DNA of 64,000 nucleotides from positions 6,099 through 70,098 of the forward strand of contig DAIPWT010000018.1 in the NCBI GenBank assembly GCA_036783645.1. The letters run 5' to 3'. The translations under genes and the position numbers were made by a program. The stretch is from UBA4732 sp002404095 (lineage in GTDB: Bacteria; Planctomycetota; Planctomycetia; Gemmatales; Gemmataceae). The notes beneath the pieces are model-generated. The model made no database searches, was not told where the DNA came from, and was given only the letters and a program-made list of their open reading frames with translations. This document shows positions 51,729 to 60,735 of this stretch, one piece after another (the first letter of the stretch is position 1; the number at the start of each line of letters is the position of its first letter).

Positions 51729-53013
51729 CTCGTCTGTAGCCGAGCCGCTTCATTAGCTCTTGCAACACGTCGCCGTCGCTCGGGTATTCCGTGGGCAGCA
51801 CCGCGCGCAACGGAATCGGCACCTCATCCATTCGGTAAACCACGCCCGGCAGGTGAAAGCCATAAACAGCCGTCGTAATGCGCACCGTGGGCGCTAGTAG
51901 CGGCTCGACCATCGGCCCGTCAAGGACGATAGTGGGAATGCGGCGAAGCGACTCCTTCGCTTCCGGTGTAAAGCGGCGCACCCCTTGACTGCCGACGAGC
52001 AGGCACGCGTCCACCTCTCCGCGCAACAGCATGTCTTGCGCGGAGAATTCGCCCGGATTGAAACGCGGATAACCGCGACCCAGATTGACGCTAAATGGAT
52101 AGCCGGTCTGCCACGCCAGAACGCTGTCGGCGCCGGTCACGTCGCCGGATACGCGCATACGGCGAGCGTAGAAGCGCGTGTAGTCGTTGAGATCGGTGAC
52201 GAGCCGCAGCAGCGCTTCGACGGTGCGGTGTCCGCCGCGGCTCAGACCGAGGCCGAAGAACGCCACGCCGAAACGACACGCTTTCATACGTTGCGCCAGA
52301 TTCGTCAGCATTTCAATCGGAGCGCCGACGACGGCCCCGGCTTCGGGCGCCAGCCCGCGGAGCAGGCCGCGCAGCGTCCATAACGCCTCGAAGTCGCGCC
52401 CCGGCTCGATGGGAAGGAAAATGTCGGCGGCGGCGCTGCTGGCGGTGGGCCGCACGTCGGCGACGACGATGGTGCGGTCGGCACGGCCGCCCGGCGTGAA
52501 CAGGCCGCGAGCGTCCACCGAATAGCGCTCGAAGTGGCGCGGATGGCTCTCAACGGGATCAGATCCCCAGAAGATCACCAAGTCGGCGCGGTTCTTGACT
52601 TCGCCCAGTGTGCAGACGGATTCGCCGGCCTCCTGCAAGGCCACGATGGCCGGAGCGTGGCCAAGGGACGCGGTGGTGTCGATGGTGGCGCCGATACGGT
52701 CGGCGATGGCGACGGCGGCTTGCTGGCCCTCAGTACTGCTGCGCGACAGGCCGTAAACCAATGGAGAGCGTGAATGTCGGAGAATGTCCGCCGCGCGGTC
52801 GAGAGCGGTTTCGAGAGGAACGGCACGGCCGTCGATCTCGGCCGTCGGCGGGTGACGGGTTTCTTGGGCGAGGAACCACGGTTCGGCGAGTCGGCAAGCG
52901 TTTTCGGCGTGCGTGACGCGCCCGCCGTCCACGGTAATGCGCAAGTCGTCGCAGACGCAGCCGCAGACGGTACAGGCGACGTTCTCAATGGTATGAGCCA
53001 TATCGGTCTTCAT
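51718..53013 (-). CDS. fhcB: Formyltransferase/hydrolase complex subunit B (formylmethanofuran dehydrogenase B-like)
   Basis: 431 residues from the ATG at 53013 (an internal ATG at 53001 is possible). N-terminal Cys cluster ACTVCGCVCDDL and NACR, then a molybdopterin-oxidoreductase fold with FWGSDPVESHPRH and VVADVRPTASSAAAD. At the position equivalent to the metal-ligand Cys/Sec118 of archaeal FwdB this protein has Gly118 (ASLGHAP). This fits bacterial FhcB, whose Mo/W site is lost and which acts in formyl transfer and hydrolysis of the H4MPT-linked C1 pathway. The other fhc genes are not in the window. It follows an Rpn-like gene with a 4-bp overlap. Confidence 0.88.
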   Translation of the reverse strand: MKTDMAHTIENVACTVCGCVCDDLRITVDGGRVTHAENACRLAEPWFLAQETRHPPTAEIDGRAVPLETALDRAADILRHSRSPLVYGLSRSSTEGQQAAVAIADRIGATIDTTASLGHAPAIVALQEAGESVCTLGEVKNRADLVIFWGSDPVESHPRHFERYSVDARGLFTPGGRADRTIVVADVRPTASSAAADIFLPIEPGRDFEALWTLRGLLRGLAPEAGAVVGAPIEMLTNLAQRMKACRFGVAFFGLGLSRGGHRTVEALLRLVTDLNDYTRFYARRMRVSGDVTGADSVLAWQTGYPFSVNLGRGYPRFNPGEFSAQDMLLRGEVDACLLVGSQGVRRFTPEAKESLRRIPTIVLDGPMVEPLLAPTVRITTAVYGFHLPGVVYRMDEVPIPLRAVLPTEYPSDGDVLQELMKRLGYRRAAT

Positions 53014-53990
53014 ACCAAACCGAACGCAGCCCGCACATCGGCCAGGGTAGTTGCTTCCAAAGCCTGATCGAACATACGGTCCAGGACCATCAAATCGCTC
53101 TGCCTCTGCACGAGGGCGACTAAATCGGCCGGCAATGGCGCTTTTAAGTGCGCTTCAAGGAGGCGTAACAGTTGCGCGCGTTGTAATCCCAGCGCTGCCG
53201 CCTGGCCGCGCGCCATTTCTTGCGCCACTCCTTCCGCTCGGCCACGTGCTTCCCCCTCCACCCTCGCCTGCGCCTGCCATTCCAATACCACTTGAGAGAC
53301 TTCCACGTTCCAGCCCTCCAGTCCTGTTCGCCAAACTTCCGAGCGTCCTGCCAATTCCGCGAACACCTTCGCCAATCCGCCGTAATCGCCGCGATGCTTC
53401 GGGTCGGCTTCCGCCGCGGCCAGACGCTTCCATTCCTCCACGACTTCCGCCTGATCGCCGCCCCGCATCAGCGGTACCCACGGCAGAATGCAGCGAGCGA
53501 TCCTTCCTTGCTCGATGTCCGCCAGCGTCGCCGTCGCGCTCTCTTCGCGCAGGGTACGCACCCGCACCCGGAATTGCAAGCCGGCCTCGCCAAAGTCCGG
53601 CGGCGTCATCGTCCACGTTTCTGTTTGCGGCGCCCCCGTCAGGTTGAGCAGCGCCCCGACGACCTCATAGGGGACGCGCGGCTGTAACTGCGCCGGACGT
53701 TCGCGCCTCAATCGGAGGACGTATTCCGCCAGACGTTCGAGCATATCGCCCTGCGGTCGGGCCTGGAATTCCACGACGACCGCCGCCGGCGGCCCATCGC
53801 CGGCCGTGCGCTCGAAGGCGGCGATGGTGTCGCTGCGGCGATCCGGCTCGCCGGGAAACGGCAACGTCTGTGCGTCCAGCCAGCCCGTCCAACGCCAATG
53901 ATCCAGGGCATGACCCAACAGCCAACGCAAAAAGCCCTCGGCGTCCAATTGTTTCGCCGCGTAGCGCGCCGCCTTGTCGTAGGGGTTCAC
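53010..53990 (-). CDS. Rpn/PD-(D/E)xK-type putative nuclease
   Basis: 326 residues. The N-terminal third has PFPGEPDRRSDTIAAF and AAVVVEFQARPQGD, with acidic residues at the spacing of a PD-(D/E)xK fold and Gln in place of the final Lys. The middle is helical (LADIEQGRIARCILPWVPL), and the C-terminus (RVEGEARGRAEGVAQEMARG) is a charged Glu/Arg repeat. The layout matches the recombination-promoting nuclease/DUF4351-like families abundant in planctomycetes and cyanobacteria. Role unknown. Overlaps fhcB as ATGA, an odd partner. Confidence 0.78.
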   Translation of the reverse strand: MNPYDKAARYAAKQLDAEGFLRWLLGHALDHWRWTGWLDAQTLPFPGEPDRRSDTIAAFERTAGDGPPAAVVVEFQARPQGDMLERLAEYVLRLRRERPAQLQPRVPYEVVGALLNLTGAPQTETWTMTPPDFGEAGLQFRVRVRTLREESATATLADIEQGRIARCILPWVPLMRGGDQAEVVEEWKRLAAAEADPKHRGDYGGLAKVFAELAGRSEVWRTGLEGWNVEVSQVVLEWQAQARVEGEARGRAEGVAQEMARGQAAALGLQRAQLLRLLEAHLKAPLPADLVALVQRQSDLMVLDRMFDQALEATTLADVRAAFGLV

Positions 53991-54031
53991 GACGGCCCTC
54001 CGTGGCTTGGAGAATCAGCTAGCGCCCCATA

Positions 54032-54071
54032 TGTCCCATAAGACCTATAGGACTTATAGGACTTATGGGAC
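54032..54071. repeat. Short palindrome of GTCCCATAAG type
   Basis: GTCCCATAAG (54032-54041) and CTTATGGGAC (54062-54071) enclose two direct copies of a CTATAGGACTTATAGG-like core. Intergenic, upstream of the Rpn-like gene. Confidence 0.8.
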
Positions 54072-54116
54072 AAACTGAGACGCCACTGAGAAGCAAATTG
54101 GGAAATGCGGGGCCGA

Positions 54117-54455
54117 TTACTTCCGAGCGTCCTTCACCTGCGAGGCCGGCCCGGCCGGAAGCGGCTGCGCCAGCGGGTTGGCGTTGGGCATGGGCAGGAT
54201 CGGCGGCGCCGTCTGGAAAGTCGGCGACGTTACCGGATAGCCCTGGTCGCCGAAACCGGGGTCCGGCACGGAGGGGCCGTCGCCGACCGACACACGGCCG
54301 GTTTCGACGCACTCGCACTGGCTTTGTCGGTGGCCGCCGAACCAGCGGCTGAAAAAGCCTTGGCGTTCGCCGCAGGAGTTGGTGTTGGTGGCACAGCCGC
54401 ACAGCAGCCCGAAGCTCGCCAGGGCCGCCGCGGTCGTCAAACGTAGCCGTTTCAT
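54117..54455 (-). CDS. Small lipoprotein
   Basis: 112 residues. Lipoprotein signal LTTAAALASFGLLCGC with the lipobox Cys at about 21. The mature part has four Cys (NSCGERQ and SQCECVE) and a Pro-rich C-terminus. Function unknown; exported Cys-containing lipoproteins like this recur in planctomycetes. Confidence 0.7.
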   Translation of the reverse strand: MKRLRLTTAAALASFGLLCGCATNTNSCGERQGFFSRWFGGHRQSQCECVETGRVSVGDGPSVPDPGFGDQGYPVTSPTFQTAPPILPMPNANPLAQPLPAGPASQVKDARK

Positions 54456-54619
54456 GAGGGGTTCCTCTAGCGTCAGACGGTCCCGAACGGGCGCCGGACG
54501 GGCGTGGAATCGATGGGCAGTCGGGCGCCAGAACCCTCGCCGAATAGCAAGGAAGCCTCGCGCCGATCAATCATGCGCCAGGATCGGCGTCCCGGCAAAC
54601 GGTTCGGCCAGGAAAACAA

Positions 54620-54647
54620 CGAGCTTACGGGTCGCCCCGTAAGCTCG
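54620..54647 (-). terminator. Hairpin terminator after the S41 protease gene
   Basis: 12-bp perfect stem (CGAGCTTACGGG with CCCGTAAGCTCG) and a 4-nt loop. On the minus strand it is followed by TTGTTTT, 45 bp beyond the stop codon. Confidence 0.75.
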
Positions 54648-54691
54648 AAAAGAACCGCCGGTTTTTACGGCAAGACGGGCGCGTTCGGACC

Positions 54692-57301
54692 TTACCCCTC
54701 TTTCTTCACCGGATTGTTTGCAGCCGTCTTGATCTGGCCGTCTAGATATTCGACGGCCTCCTCTAGCTGCTGGTCCTTGAACTCCGCCTTCGCTTCCTTC
54801 TCTTTCACCGGGGCGTCGCGGCGCGGGATCACCTCGTTGTCGCGCAGGTGGTCGAACAATTCCCCGCGTTCCTTCTCGGAGAGCTTGACCGCTTTGTCGG
54901 GGATGACGCCCCAAACATCGTCGTCGTGGCCGGCGGTGCTGCGCTTGTAAAGGTTCTTGCCGCTCGGCCGCCAGAACGTGGCCGTCGTCAACTTTAGCTT
55001 GCCTTCGCCGAAGTTGCGGATGTTCTGCACGCTGCCCTTACCGAAGCTGCGCTCGCCAACGATGTAGGCCCGGTGATGGTCCTGCAAACAGGCGCTGACG
55101 ATCTCGCTAGCGCTGGCGCTATCGCCGTTGACCAGACAAACCATCGGGAAACTCAACAGGCTGCCTTCGTGCTTGCCGCGGATGAAGTCCTCAACCTTGC
55201 CGCGCTGGCGGATGCTTACGATCACGCCGTCATCCATATACAGATCGGAAATATCCACTGCTCCGCTCAGGAGGCCGCCCGGATTGAAGCGCAGATCGAG
55301 GACGAAGCCCTTGACGCCGTGCTTTTTAAGGGCTGCCATGGCGGCGATAATGTCGTTGTAAGAGTTCTCCTGGAACTGGCTCAGACGCAGATAGCCGATC
55401 TTCTTTTCGGGGTCGAGCATGAAATTCCAGCTGTCGTCGGTCTTCCGCTTGACGCCAAAAACCGTTTCGACTTCGACGTGGCCGCGCGTGATCTCGAACT
55501 CCAACGGCTTGTCCACTCCCTCGCGCTGCACCGTCAGTTTGACCTTGGTGTCTTCTTTGCCCAGGATTTTCTTGACGGCGTCCGACACCGACAGGCCTTT
55601 CGTCGCCGTCTCCTCGGTCTTGGGCAGCGGCTTGCCTTCGTTGTCCACCTCGCGGCCGATGTTGGTGATAAGGTCGCCGGCCATCAGCCCGGCGCGGTAA
55701 GCCGGGCTGCCCTTGATCGGCGTCACCACCAGCAGCAAATCGGTGGCGGCGTCCTTACGGATCTGGATGCCGATGCCGGTGAAGTTGCCCGCGATCTCGA
55801 TCTTGAACCGATTCAGCGTTTCCGGATCGATGTAGGTGGTATACGGGTCGAGCGTGCGCAGCATCTCGACGAGGGCCACGTCGATGTCCTTGTCCTTGTC
55901 GAGGTCTTCGCGCTTGCCCAACGCCGTGCGGGCGTCGATCAACAGTTCTTTGAGCTGGTCCTCGCTCATGTCCTTGGCTTTCTTGAGTCCCGCCTCCAGC
56001 GCGTCGGGAATCCGCTCTTCCAGGAAGCGATACTCTTTGCGGATGGCTTGCGTAACCAGCTCGCCCTGGTTCTCTTCCTTGTAGTAGTCGGAGAGGATGA
56101 CCTCCGTAGCTTCGATCACCTTGGCGGCGAATTTCTGGGCTACCGCCGGAGGCAGCTTGGTCCCCGCGAGGATCTTGTCGCGGTCCTTCGTGAAGTCGTC
56201 CTCGGACAGATCGCCATCGGCCAGTTTCTGGTAGTCCTTGCGCAAGTCGCGCTGCGACTCCAGGCGCGGCGTACGGCCGAGCAATTGCCGGCCTTCCTCC
56301 GCAACCTTGGGCGGGACTTTGCCTTCCTTAACCAGCGCCTCAAACTTGGCCAATCGCTCCTGAGATTTCTGGTACGGATCCGGGTTGTGGGACAGGACAA
56401 AATGGGTATTCGGGCTGCTCAGAACGATGGCGACCTGTTCCTTCTCCTTCTCGGTCTTGCCGTACTTACGAGCGAGATCCGGAATCTGCTTTTCGAGGTA
56501 TTCGGCCGTCTCATCGACGGTCACGAGGCCGTCCGCTTCCTTGCCGGTGTTGTCCGCGGCGCCCTTGAGGGCTTCGACGAGGGCCATGTCGAAGATGCCG
56601 TGGTCGGGGCCGTCCAGCGAGGGCGAATTAGGGCGGTTGGCAAGAAAGACGACGCGGCCCGGGGTGCGCTCCATTCCTTCCTCCGAACCGAGTTCCCCGC
56701 GGAACTCCGCGAACGGTTTCTCCGTGAAAGAAGGTTCCGGCAGCGGCTTGTCGGTCGGCGGGTTGAAGCCCTTAAAGTTCACGTCGAGGAAGACGGCGAG
56801 CTTCTGACCTTTGAATTCCTTAAGCGCTTCGCTGATCTCGGCGGCGGCGACGGCGTTTTTCTCGCGGCCTTTCAACGTGGAATCGGCGGCGAAGTAGCAG
56901 TGACGGTCGCCGAGGTCGCCCAGCGGCCCGCCTTCGCCGAAGAAGGCGAAAATCACGGGGTCACGCGGGCCGGCTTCCTTGGCGATCCATTGCAAAGCCT
57001 TGAGGATGTTGGCACGAGTGGCCGGTTCACTGCCGCGCTTGGCGTCTTCGGCGCCGAGCAGCAGGCGGGCGTGAGCGGCGTCCACGCCGTAGTAATCTTT
57101 ATTGGTATACAGGTCGAAAAGCGCCTTGGCGTCGTCCTCGGCGTGGGCGCGCGGCAAAATGTCCTTGTCCGGATAGTTGCTGACGCCGACGACAACAAGG
57201 AAGGGTTGCGCTTTGCGGTCTTCCTCCGCCCGAGCCGCAGCGGTCAGCGCCAGAACGGCGTAGGCGGCCGCGAGAATCCCCTTCATCATCACCTTGGTCA
57301 T
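54692..57301 (-). CDS. S41 family peptidase with a degenerate caspase-like N-terminal domain
   Basis: 869 residues from the ATG at 57301 (AAAGGA upstream). Signal peptide GILAAAYAVLALTAAARAE. Residues about 30-260 have a caspase fold (FLVVVGVSNYPDKDILP) but the His-Gly motif reads FAFFGEGG and the Cys motif VFLDVNFKG, so both catalytic residues are gone. Then a helical linker, a PDZ domain (GIGIQIRKDAA, SPAYRAGLMAGDLI) and an S41 protease core with the nucleophile Ser in NGDSASASEIVS and general base Lys in RSFGKGSVQNI. The protease acts outside the cytoplasm; the dead caspase fold probably serves binding. Confidence 0.92.
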   Translation of the reverse strand: MTKVMMKGILAAAYAVLALTAAARAEEDRKAQPFLVVVGVSNYPDKDILPRAHAEDDAKALFDLYTNKDYYGVDAAHARLLLGAEDAKRGSEPATRANILKALQWIAKEAGPRDPVIFAFFGEGGPLGDLGDRHCYFAADSTLKGREKNAVAAAEISEALKEFKGQKLAVFLDVNFKGFNPPTDKPLPEPSFTEKPFAEFRGELGSEEGMERTPGRVVFLANRPNSPSLDGPDHGIFDMALVEALKGAADNTGKEADGLVTVDETAEYLEKQIPDLARKYGKTEKEKEQVAIVLSSPNTHFVLSHNPDPYQKSQERLAKFEALVKEGKVPPKVAEEGRQLLGRTPRLESQRDLRKDYQKLADGDLSEDDFTKDRDKILAGTKLPPAVAQKFAAKVIEATEVILSDYYKEENQGELVTQAIRKEYRFLEERIPDALEAGLKKAKDMSEDQLKELLIDARTALGKREDLDKDKDIDVALVEMLRTLDPYTTYIDPETLNRFKIEIAGNFTGIGIQIRKDAATDLLLVVTPIKGSPAYRAGLMAGDLITNIGREVDNEGKPLPKTEETATKGLSVSDAVKKILGKEDTKVKLTVQREGVDKPLEFEITRGHVEVETVFGVKRKTDDSWNFMLDPEKKIGYLRLSQFQENSYNDIIAAMAALKKHGVKGFVLDLRFNPGGLLSGAVDISDLYMDDGVIVSIRQRGKVEDFIRGKHEGSLLSFPMVCLVNGDSASASEIVSACLQDHHRAYIVGERSFGKGSVQNIRNFGEGKLKLTTATFWRPSGKNLYKRSTAGHDDDVWGVIPDKAVKLSEKERGELFDHLRDNEVIPRRDAPVKEKEAKAEFKDQQLEEAVEYLDGQIKTAANNPVKKEG

Positions 57302-57571
57302 GTAAATCAGTCCTTTCGAGAGTAAGTATGCGGATCGGCGGACTTCTCGGCAATGCCAGGCGCCCGAACCCAAACCCTATTGTGCCCGACTTTCCCAACC
57401 AGTCAATCCGATTCGCCGCCCTGCTCGCGCGGGATGGTAAGTTGTTACACGGGGACGAGGAGATCGTCCCCTCATTAATAGTGCGTGCTATGGCCTGTCC
57501 GGTTGCGAAATTTGGCGGCGAGGCGACATCTTTTGCGGGGAGGAACACCGTCGAACTGCGAGTACGGCCGC

Positions 57572-60238
57572 CTATTTTTTGGCGTTGAGCCGCTGAAGCG
57601 CCCCGCGAGCGTCTCGGGTCAAAGGGACATCGGGCTGACCGTCCGCCAACGATTTCAACAGCTTCACCGCGGAAGGTTTGCCGATCATCTCCAGAATCTC
57701 AATGGCTCGCTCGCGTTGCAGCCGAATGGCGTCCATTCGCTTCAGTAAACGCTCCGCGCGGGTACGCGCCTCCGCAGACTCGCTCTTTTTCGCCAATCGT
57801 TGGAGGTCGGTGACTACCGTCTCGTCGAGCCGCTCCAGTTCTCGCGTTGCAGTCTCGCGGGTCTCAAACGAGTCGCCGTCCAGGTCGCGCAATAGGGCCG
57901 CGACTTTCTCGGCGGGCGCTCGAGGAGGAATCGGTTTAAGGTCTTCCGCGATTCGCGCAACTCCCTGTTCAGGAAACTGCGTAAAGGTCTCCATACCGTC
58001 GAACGCCTTCCTGGCGTCGTGCTCCGCCAGAAGACGCCAACATTGGTCCAGCTTTTCAGGCGACGCAATCCCGCCGGCCTGCTTGCCATTGAACCGGCCG
58101 TTCACGTCCCAAACGAGCGCGGAGCAGTCGGAGCCTGCCGTCACCAGCAATGCGCCGTTTGGCGAATGGGCTAGCGGCAAGGTGGGGCCGTCGGACCCGT
58201 CCAAAGTCCGCCGAAGTTGGCCGCTGCGGACTTCCCAGACTCCCACCACATTTTTGACTCCCCGATAGTGACAGTTTATGCCCCATGCAAGCGTCTTACC
58301 GTCTGGTGCAAACACGATTCCGTCGAATGAACCGGTTGGGCTGGGTAATCGACGCACTTCCTTGCCCGATGCGGCGTCGGTCAGCCGGATGCCGGGGCTG
58401 TAGTCACTCCAGGCCAGCAATGAATTGTCTGGCGAGAACGCAATCGCGCCGATGTATGTCCTCGGATCCCCCATAAGCTGATAGCGTTTCTTGAAAGTCC
58501 GCGCATCCCAAATTCTTAGTACGCCGTCCATTTGCGCGGTTGCGAGCGTCGAGCCGTCGGGAGAAAGCGCCATTCGCAGCACACCACTCGGCTTTTCGTC
58601 CCCGAATTCGCCTAATTGTTTGAACGCGTCTAGGTCCCAACATCGGAACCGATCATCCGAACCACCGGTAAAGAGCCGCTTGCCGTCGGGCGCCATCGCC
58701 AAAAGCACCCGCCCTGATGGATGGGCTTTGAATTTCCGGATTTCCTTACCCGTTTCGACTTCCCAGAATCGAACCTCGCCTTCGACGCTATAGCCATTGG
58801 CCGTTATGAGAGTTTTTCCATCCGGTGTGAATACCAACGATCGGCAGGCGTTTGTCGGAGTTTCAATGGTCCGGATAAGCCTACCCGTTCGCGGTTCCCA
58901 TAGACGCACGGTTCGATCGAGCGCCGAGGTGGCGACGATCCGTCCATTCGGGCTAAACGCGGCGGCGACAATTTGCTGAGTATGTCCCGGTTGTACGGCC
59001 TTCGGAGTCAAAGTCGCCGCGTCCCACAAATAGACCTTTTGGTTCATTCCGTTTTGGTTTGATGACGTCGCCAATGTCTTGCCGTCGGGTGAAAGTACCA
59101 TGTGGGAAATCGTGCCGTCGAAAATGGCGCGGACAACCTTTTGCTCCTTGCCGGTGCTAACCTCCCACTGGCGGAGTCGGCCGCTGCCGTGGCCGGTAAC
59201 GACGGTATTGCCTCCCGGCAAGAACTTGGCCTGAACGAAGCCGTCCTTATCCATCCTTGCCGTCCAGCGTACTTTGCCGGATGTTACGTCCCAGCACTGC
59301 ATGGAAGATGCGTAGCCGACCACAGTGAGAACGCTACTCGCATCTGGTGCGGGGACAAGCTGGCAGGGGGTTTCGGGCGTTTTGTCGAGGCGCCGCAGTT
59401 CCTTCCCGGTCGTCGTATCCCAGACGCGAATCGTGCGATCGGAACCGTGGGTAAACAACTTCTTCCCGTCAGGCGTCAGCGCCGCGGCGTTCACCGAACC
59501 TTCGTGTCCCGTAAATTGGATGCTGACCTCTTTGTCCCCCAGTTTGCGCAACGAAAGTTCGGGTCGGTGGGGATCGAGATGGATGAAAGCGTCTGGCAGC
59601 ATGAGGAGCTTTCCTTCGGCGCTGAATATCACTTTGCCGGTTTCAACCTCGACAAGAACGGCCGTCTCGGTTTCAGCGTTGTCAGACTTCGTGCCGTCAG
59701 CAATAGCGCTGATGGTCAGATACTTGCCGTTTGCGGAGAACTGGACTCTACTGCCTCGACAAAGGGTATCGCCGATGGCGCGGAGTTTCTTACCCGTCCG
59801 CACGTCCCAAAGTTCTGGCGGAGAATTACACCAAGCGGTTGCAAGGCAAGAGCCGTCTGGGGATAGAGCGACGTTGGCGACGTTAAACTCATCGCGAAAG
59901 TTGGCGGCGCTCACATGGAGGAGCCGTTGAGCGGTGCTTGCATCCCAAACATTGACAAAGCTATCAAATCCGGCGGTGGCAAGGAGTTTGTTGTCGCCCG
60001 AAAAGGCAATGCTGCAGATCACGGCCCCGTGGCCAAGGCGGCCAGTGCCGAGGCGAGCCAATGCCCCCTCGGGCAGCGGATCGCCTTGGCGATCGACGGG
60101 CGGCCCGCCCGTCTTGACCTCGGCGACGGGTTCGGTCTTCGGCTTTTCTGGCGGAGACGCCAAGGCGAATCCGGCTGTCAATAGTATCGCCAGCGGCGCT
60201 GACGTCCAGCGGATGGAGATCGCTACTTTTGTCTGCAC
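57572..60238 (-). CDS. Exported WD40 repeat protein
   Basis: 888 residues from GTG 60238 with GAGGG upstream. Signal peptide LAILLTAGFALASPP, then PLPEGALARLGTGRLGHG and about 14 WD40 blades (FSGDNKLLATAGFDSFVNVWD and similar). The C-terminal 180 residues are helical (LDGDSFETRETATRELERL, RGALQRLNAKK) and closely parallel the end of the sigma-WD40 protein at 60736-63954. The two are neighbouring paralogues, this one without the sigma part. Function unknown; probably an envelope scaffold. Confidence 0.88.
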   Translation of the reverse strand: MQTKVAISIRWTSAPLAILLTAGFALASPPEKPKTEPVAEVKTGGPPVDRQGDPLPEGALARLGTGRLGHGAVICSIAFSGDNKLLATAGFDSFVNVWDASTAQRLLHVSAANFRDEFNVANVALSPDGSCLATAWCNSPPELWDVRTGKKLRAIGDTLCRGSRVQFSANGKYLTISAIADGTKSDNAETETAVLVEVETGKVIFSAEGKLLMLPDAFIHLDPHRPELSLRKLGDKEVSIQFTGHEGSVNAAALTPDGKKLFTHGSDRTIRVWDTTTGKELRRLDKTPETPCQLVPAPDASSVLTVVGYASSMQCWDVTSGKVRWTARMDKDGFVQAKFLPGGNTVVTGHGSGRLRQWEVSTGKEQKVVRAIFDGTISHMVLSPDGKTLATSSNQNGMNQKVYLWDAATLTPKAVQPGHTQQIVAAAFSPNGRIVATSALDRTVRLWEPRTGRLIRTIETPTNACRSLVFTPDGKTLITANGYSVEGEVRFWEVETGKEIRKFKAHPSGRVLLAMAPDGKRLFTGGSDDRFRCWDLDAFKQLGEFGDEKPSGVLRMALSPDGSTLATAQMDGVLRIWDARTFKKRYQLMGDPRTYIGAIAFSPDNSLLAWSDYSPGIRLTDAASGKEVRRLPSPTGSFDGIVFAPDGKTLAWGINCHYRGVKNVVGVWEVRSGQLRRTLDGSDGPTLPLAHSPNGALLVTAGSDCSALVWDVNGRFNGKQAGGIASPEKLDQCWRLLAEHDARKAFDGMETFTQFPEQGVARIAEDLKPIPPRAPAEKVAALLRDLDGDSFETRETATRELERLDETVVTDLQRLAKKSESAEARTRAERLLKRMDAIRLQRERAIEILEMIGKPSAVKLLKSLADGQPDVPLTRDARGALQRLNAKK

Positions 60239-60735
60239 GGTACGGCCCTCAGGGAGAGGAGGTTCACTCTCTATAGTGCGGCAAAGAGAACGGTTGGGCG
60301 AACAATTTCCGTCTGGGCTGCCGTCGAATAGCGGTCGCGTTGTAGAAAACTCGCCGCGTCAAGGCCGTAAGGCCGCCACGGCGCGCGTCAGGGGTCTGTC
60401 GGTCTTACCCTCATTGGCGCCGTCCGGCGTTGATAGACTCCTTCCTTTTTTCACCTCTTTCTCCTTTATCCCTCGTTTTTATCTCGATTTCCTTACTCCC
60501 GAACTCTGTTCGGAAACGCCGTCCGCGATACGCTGTTTCGCGGACGGCCGCAGGAGAGCAAATACGAATCGCCAGAAGTGTACAAAACGGTGCGGCAATT
60601 CGCCCTGTCAGTTGCGTCCGATCCCGGCGAGCGGGGGCAAGCCTCCCGATTGTGCGTCCTATCACTGATAGTGCCAGTATCAGGCTGACGGCCCCCCGTT
60701 CGCCTTGGGTTTTCTACAGAGCGAGTCGCGGTCGT
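60239..60735. other. Intergenic region, no gene seen
   Basis: About 497 bp between two minus-strand WD40 genes. It contains only a modest hairpin (CCGTCCGCG with its complement, 60519-60547) and a pyrimidine-rich stretch near 60440-60480. The promoter of the downstream WD40 gene should be here but cannot be picked out. Confidence 0.5.

Noticed and set aside
55073..57325. 750-codon plus-strand open frame
   Set aside because: It is the antisense of the S41 protease gene; composition mirrors its codon bias and it has no recognisable domain.
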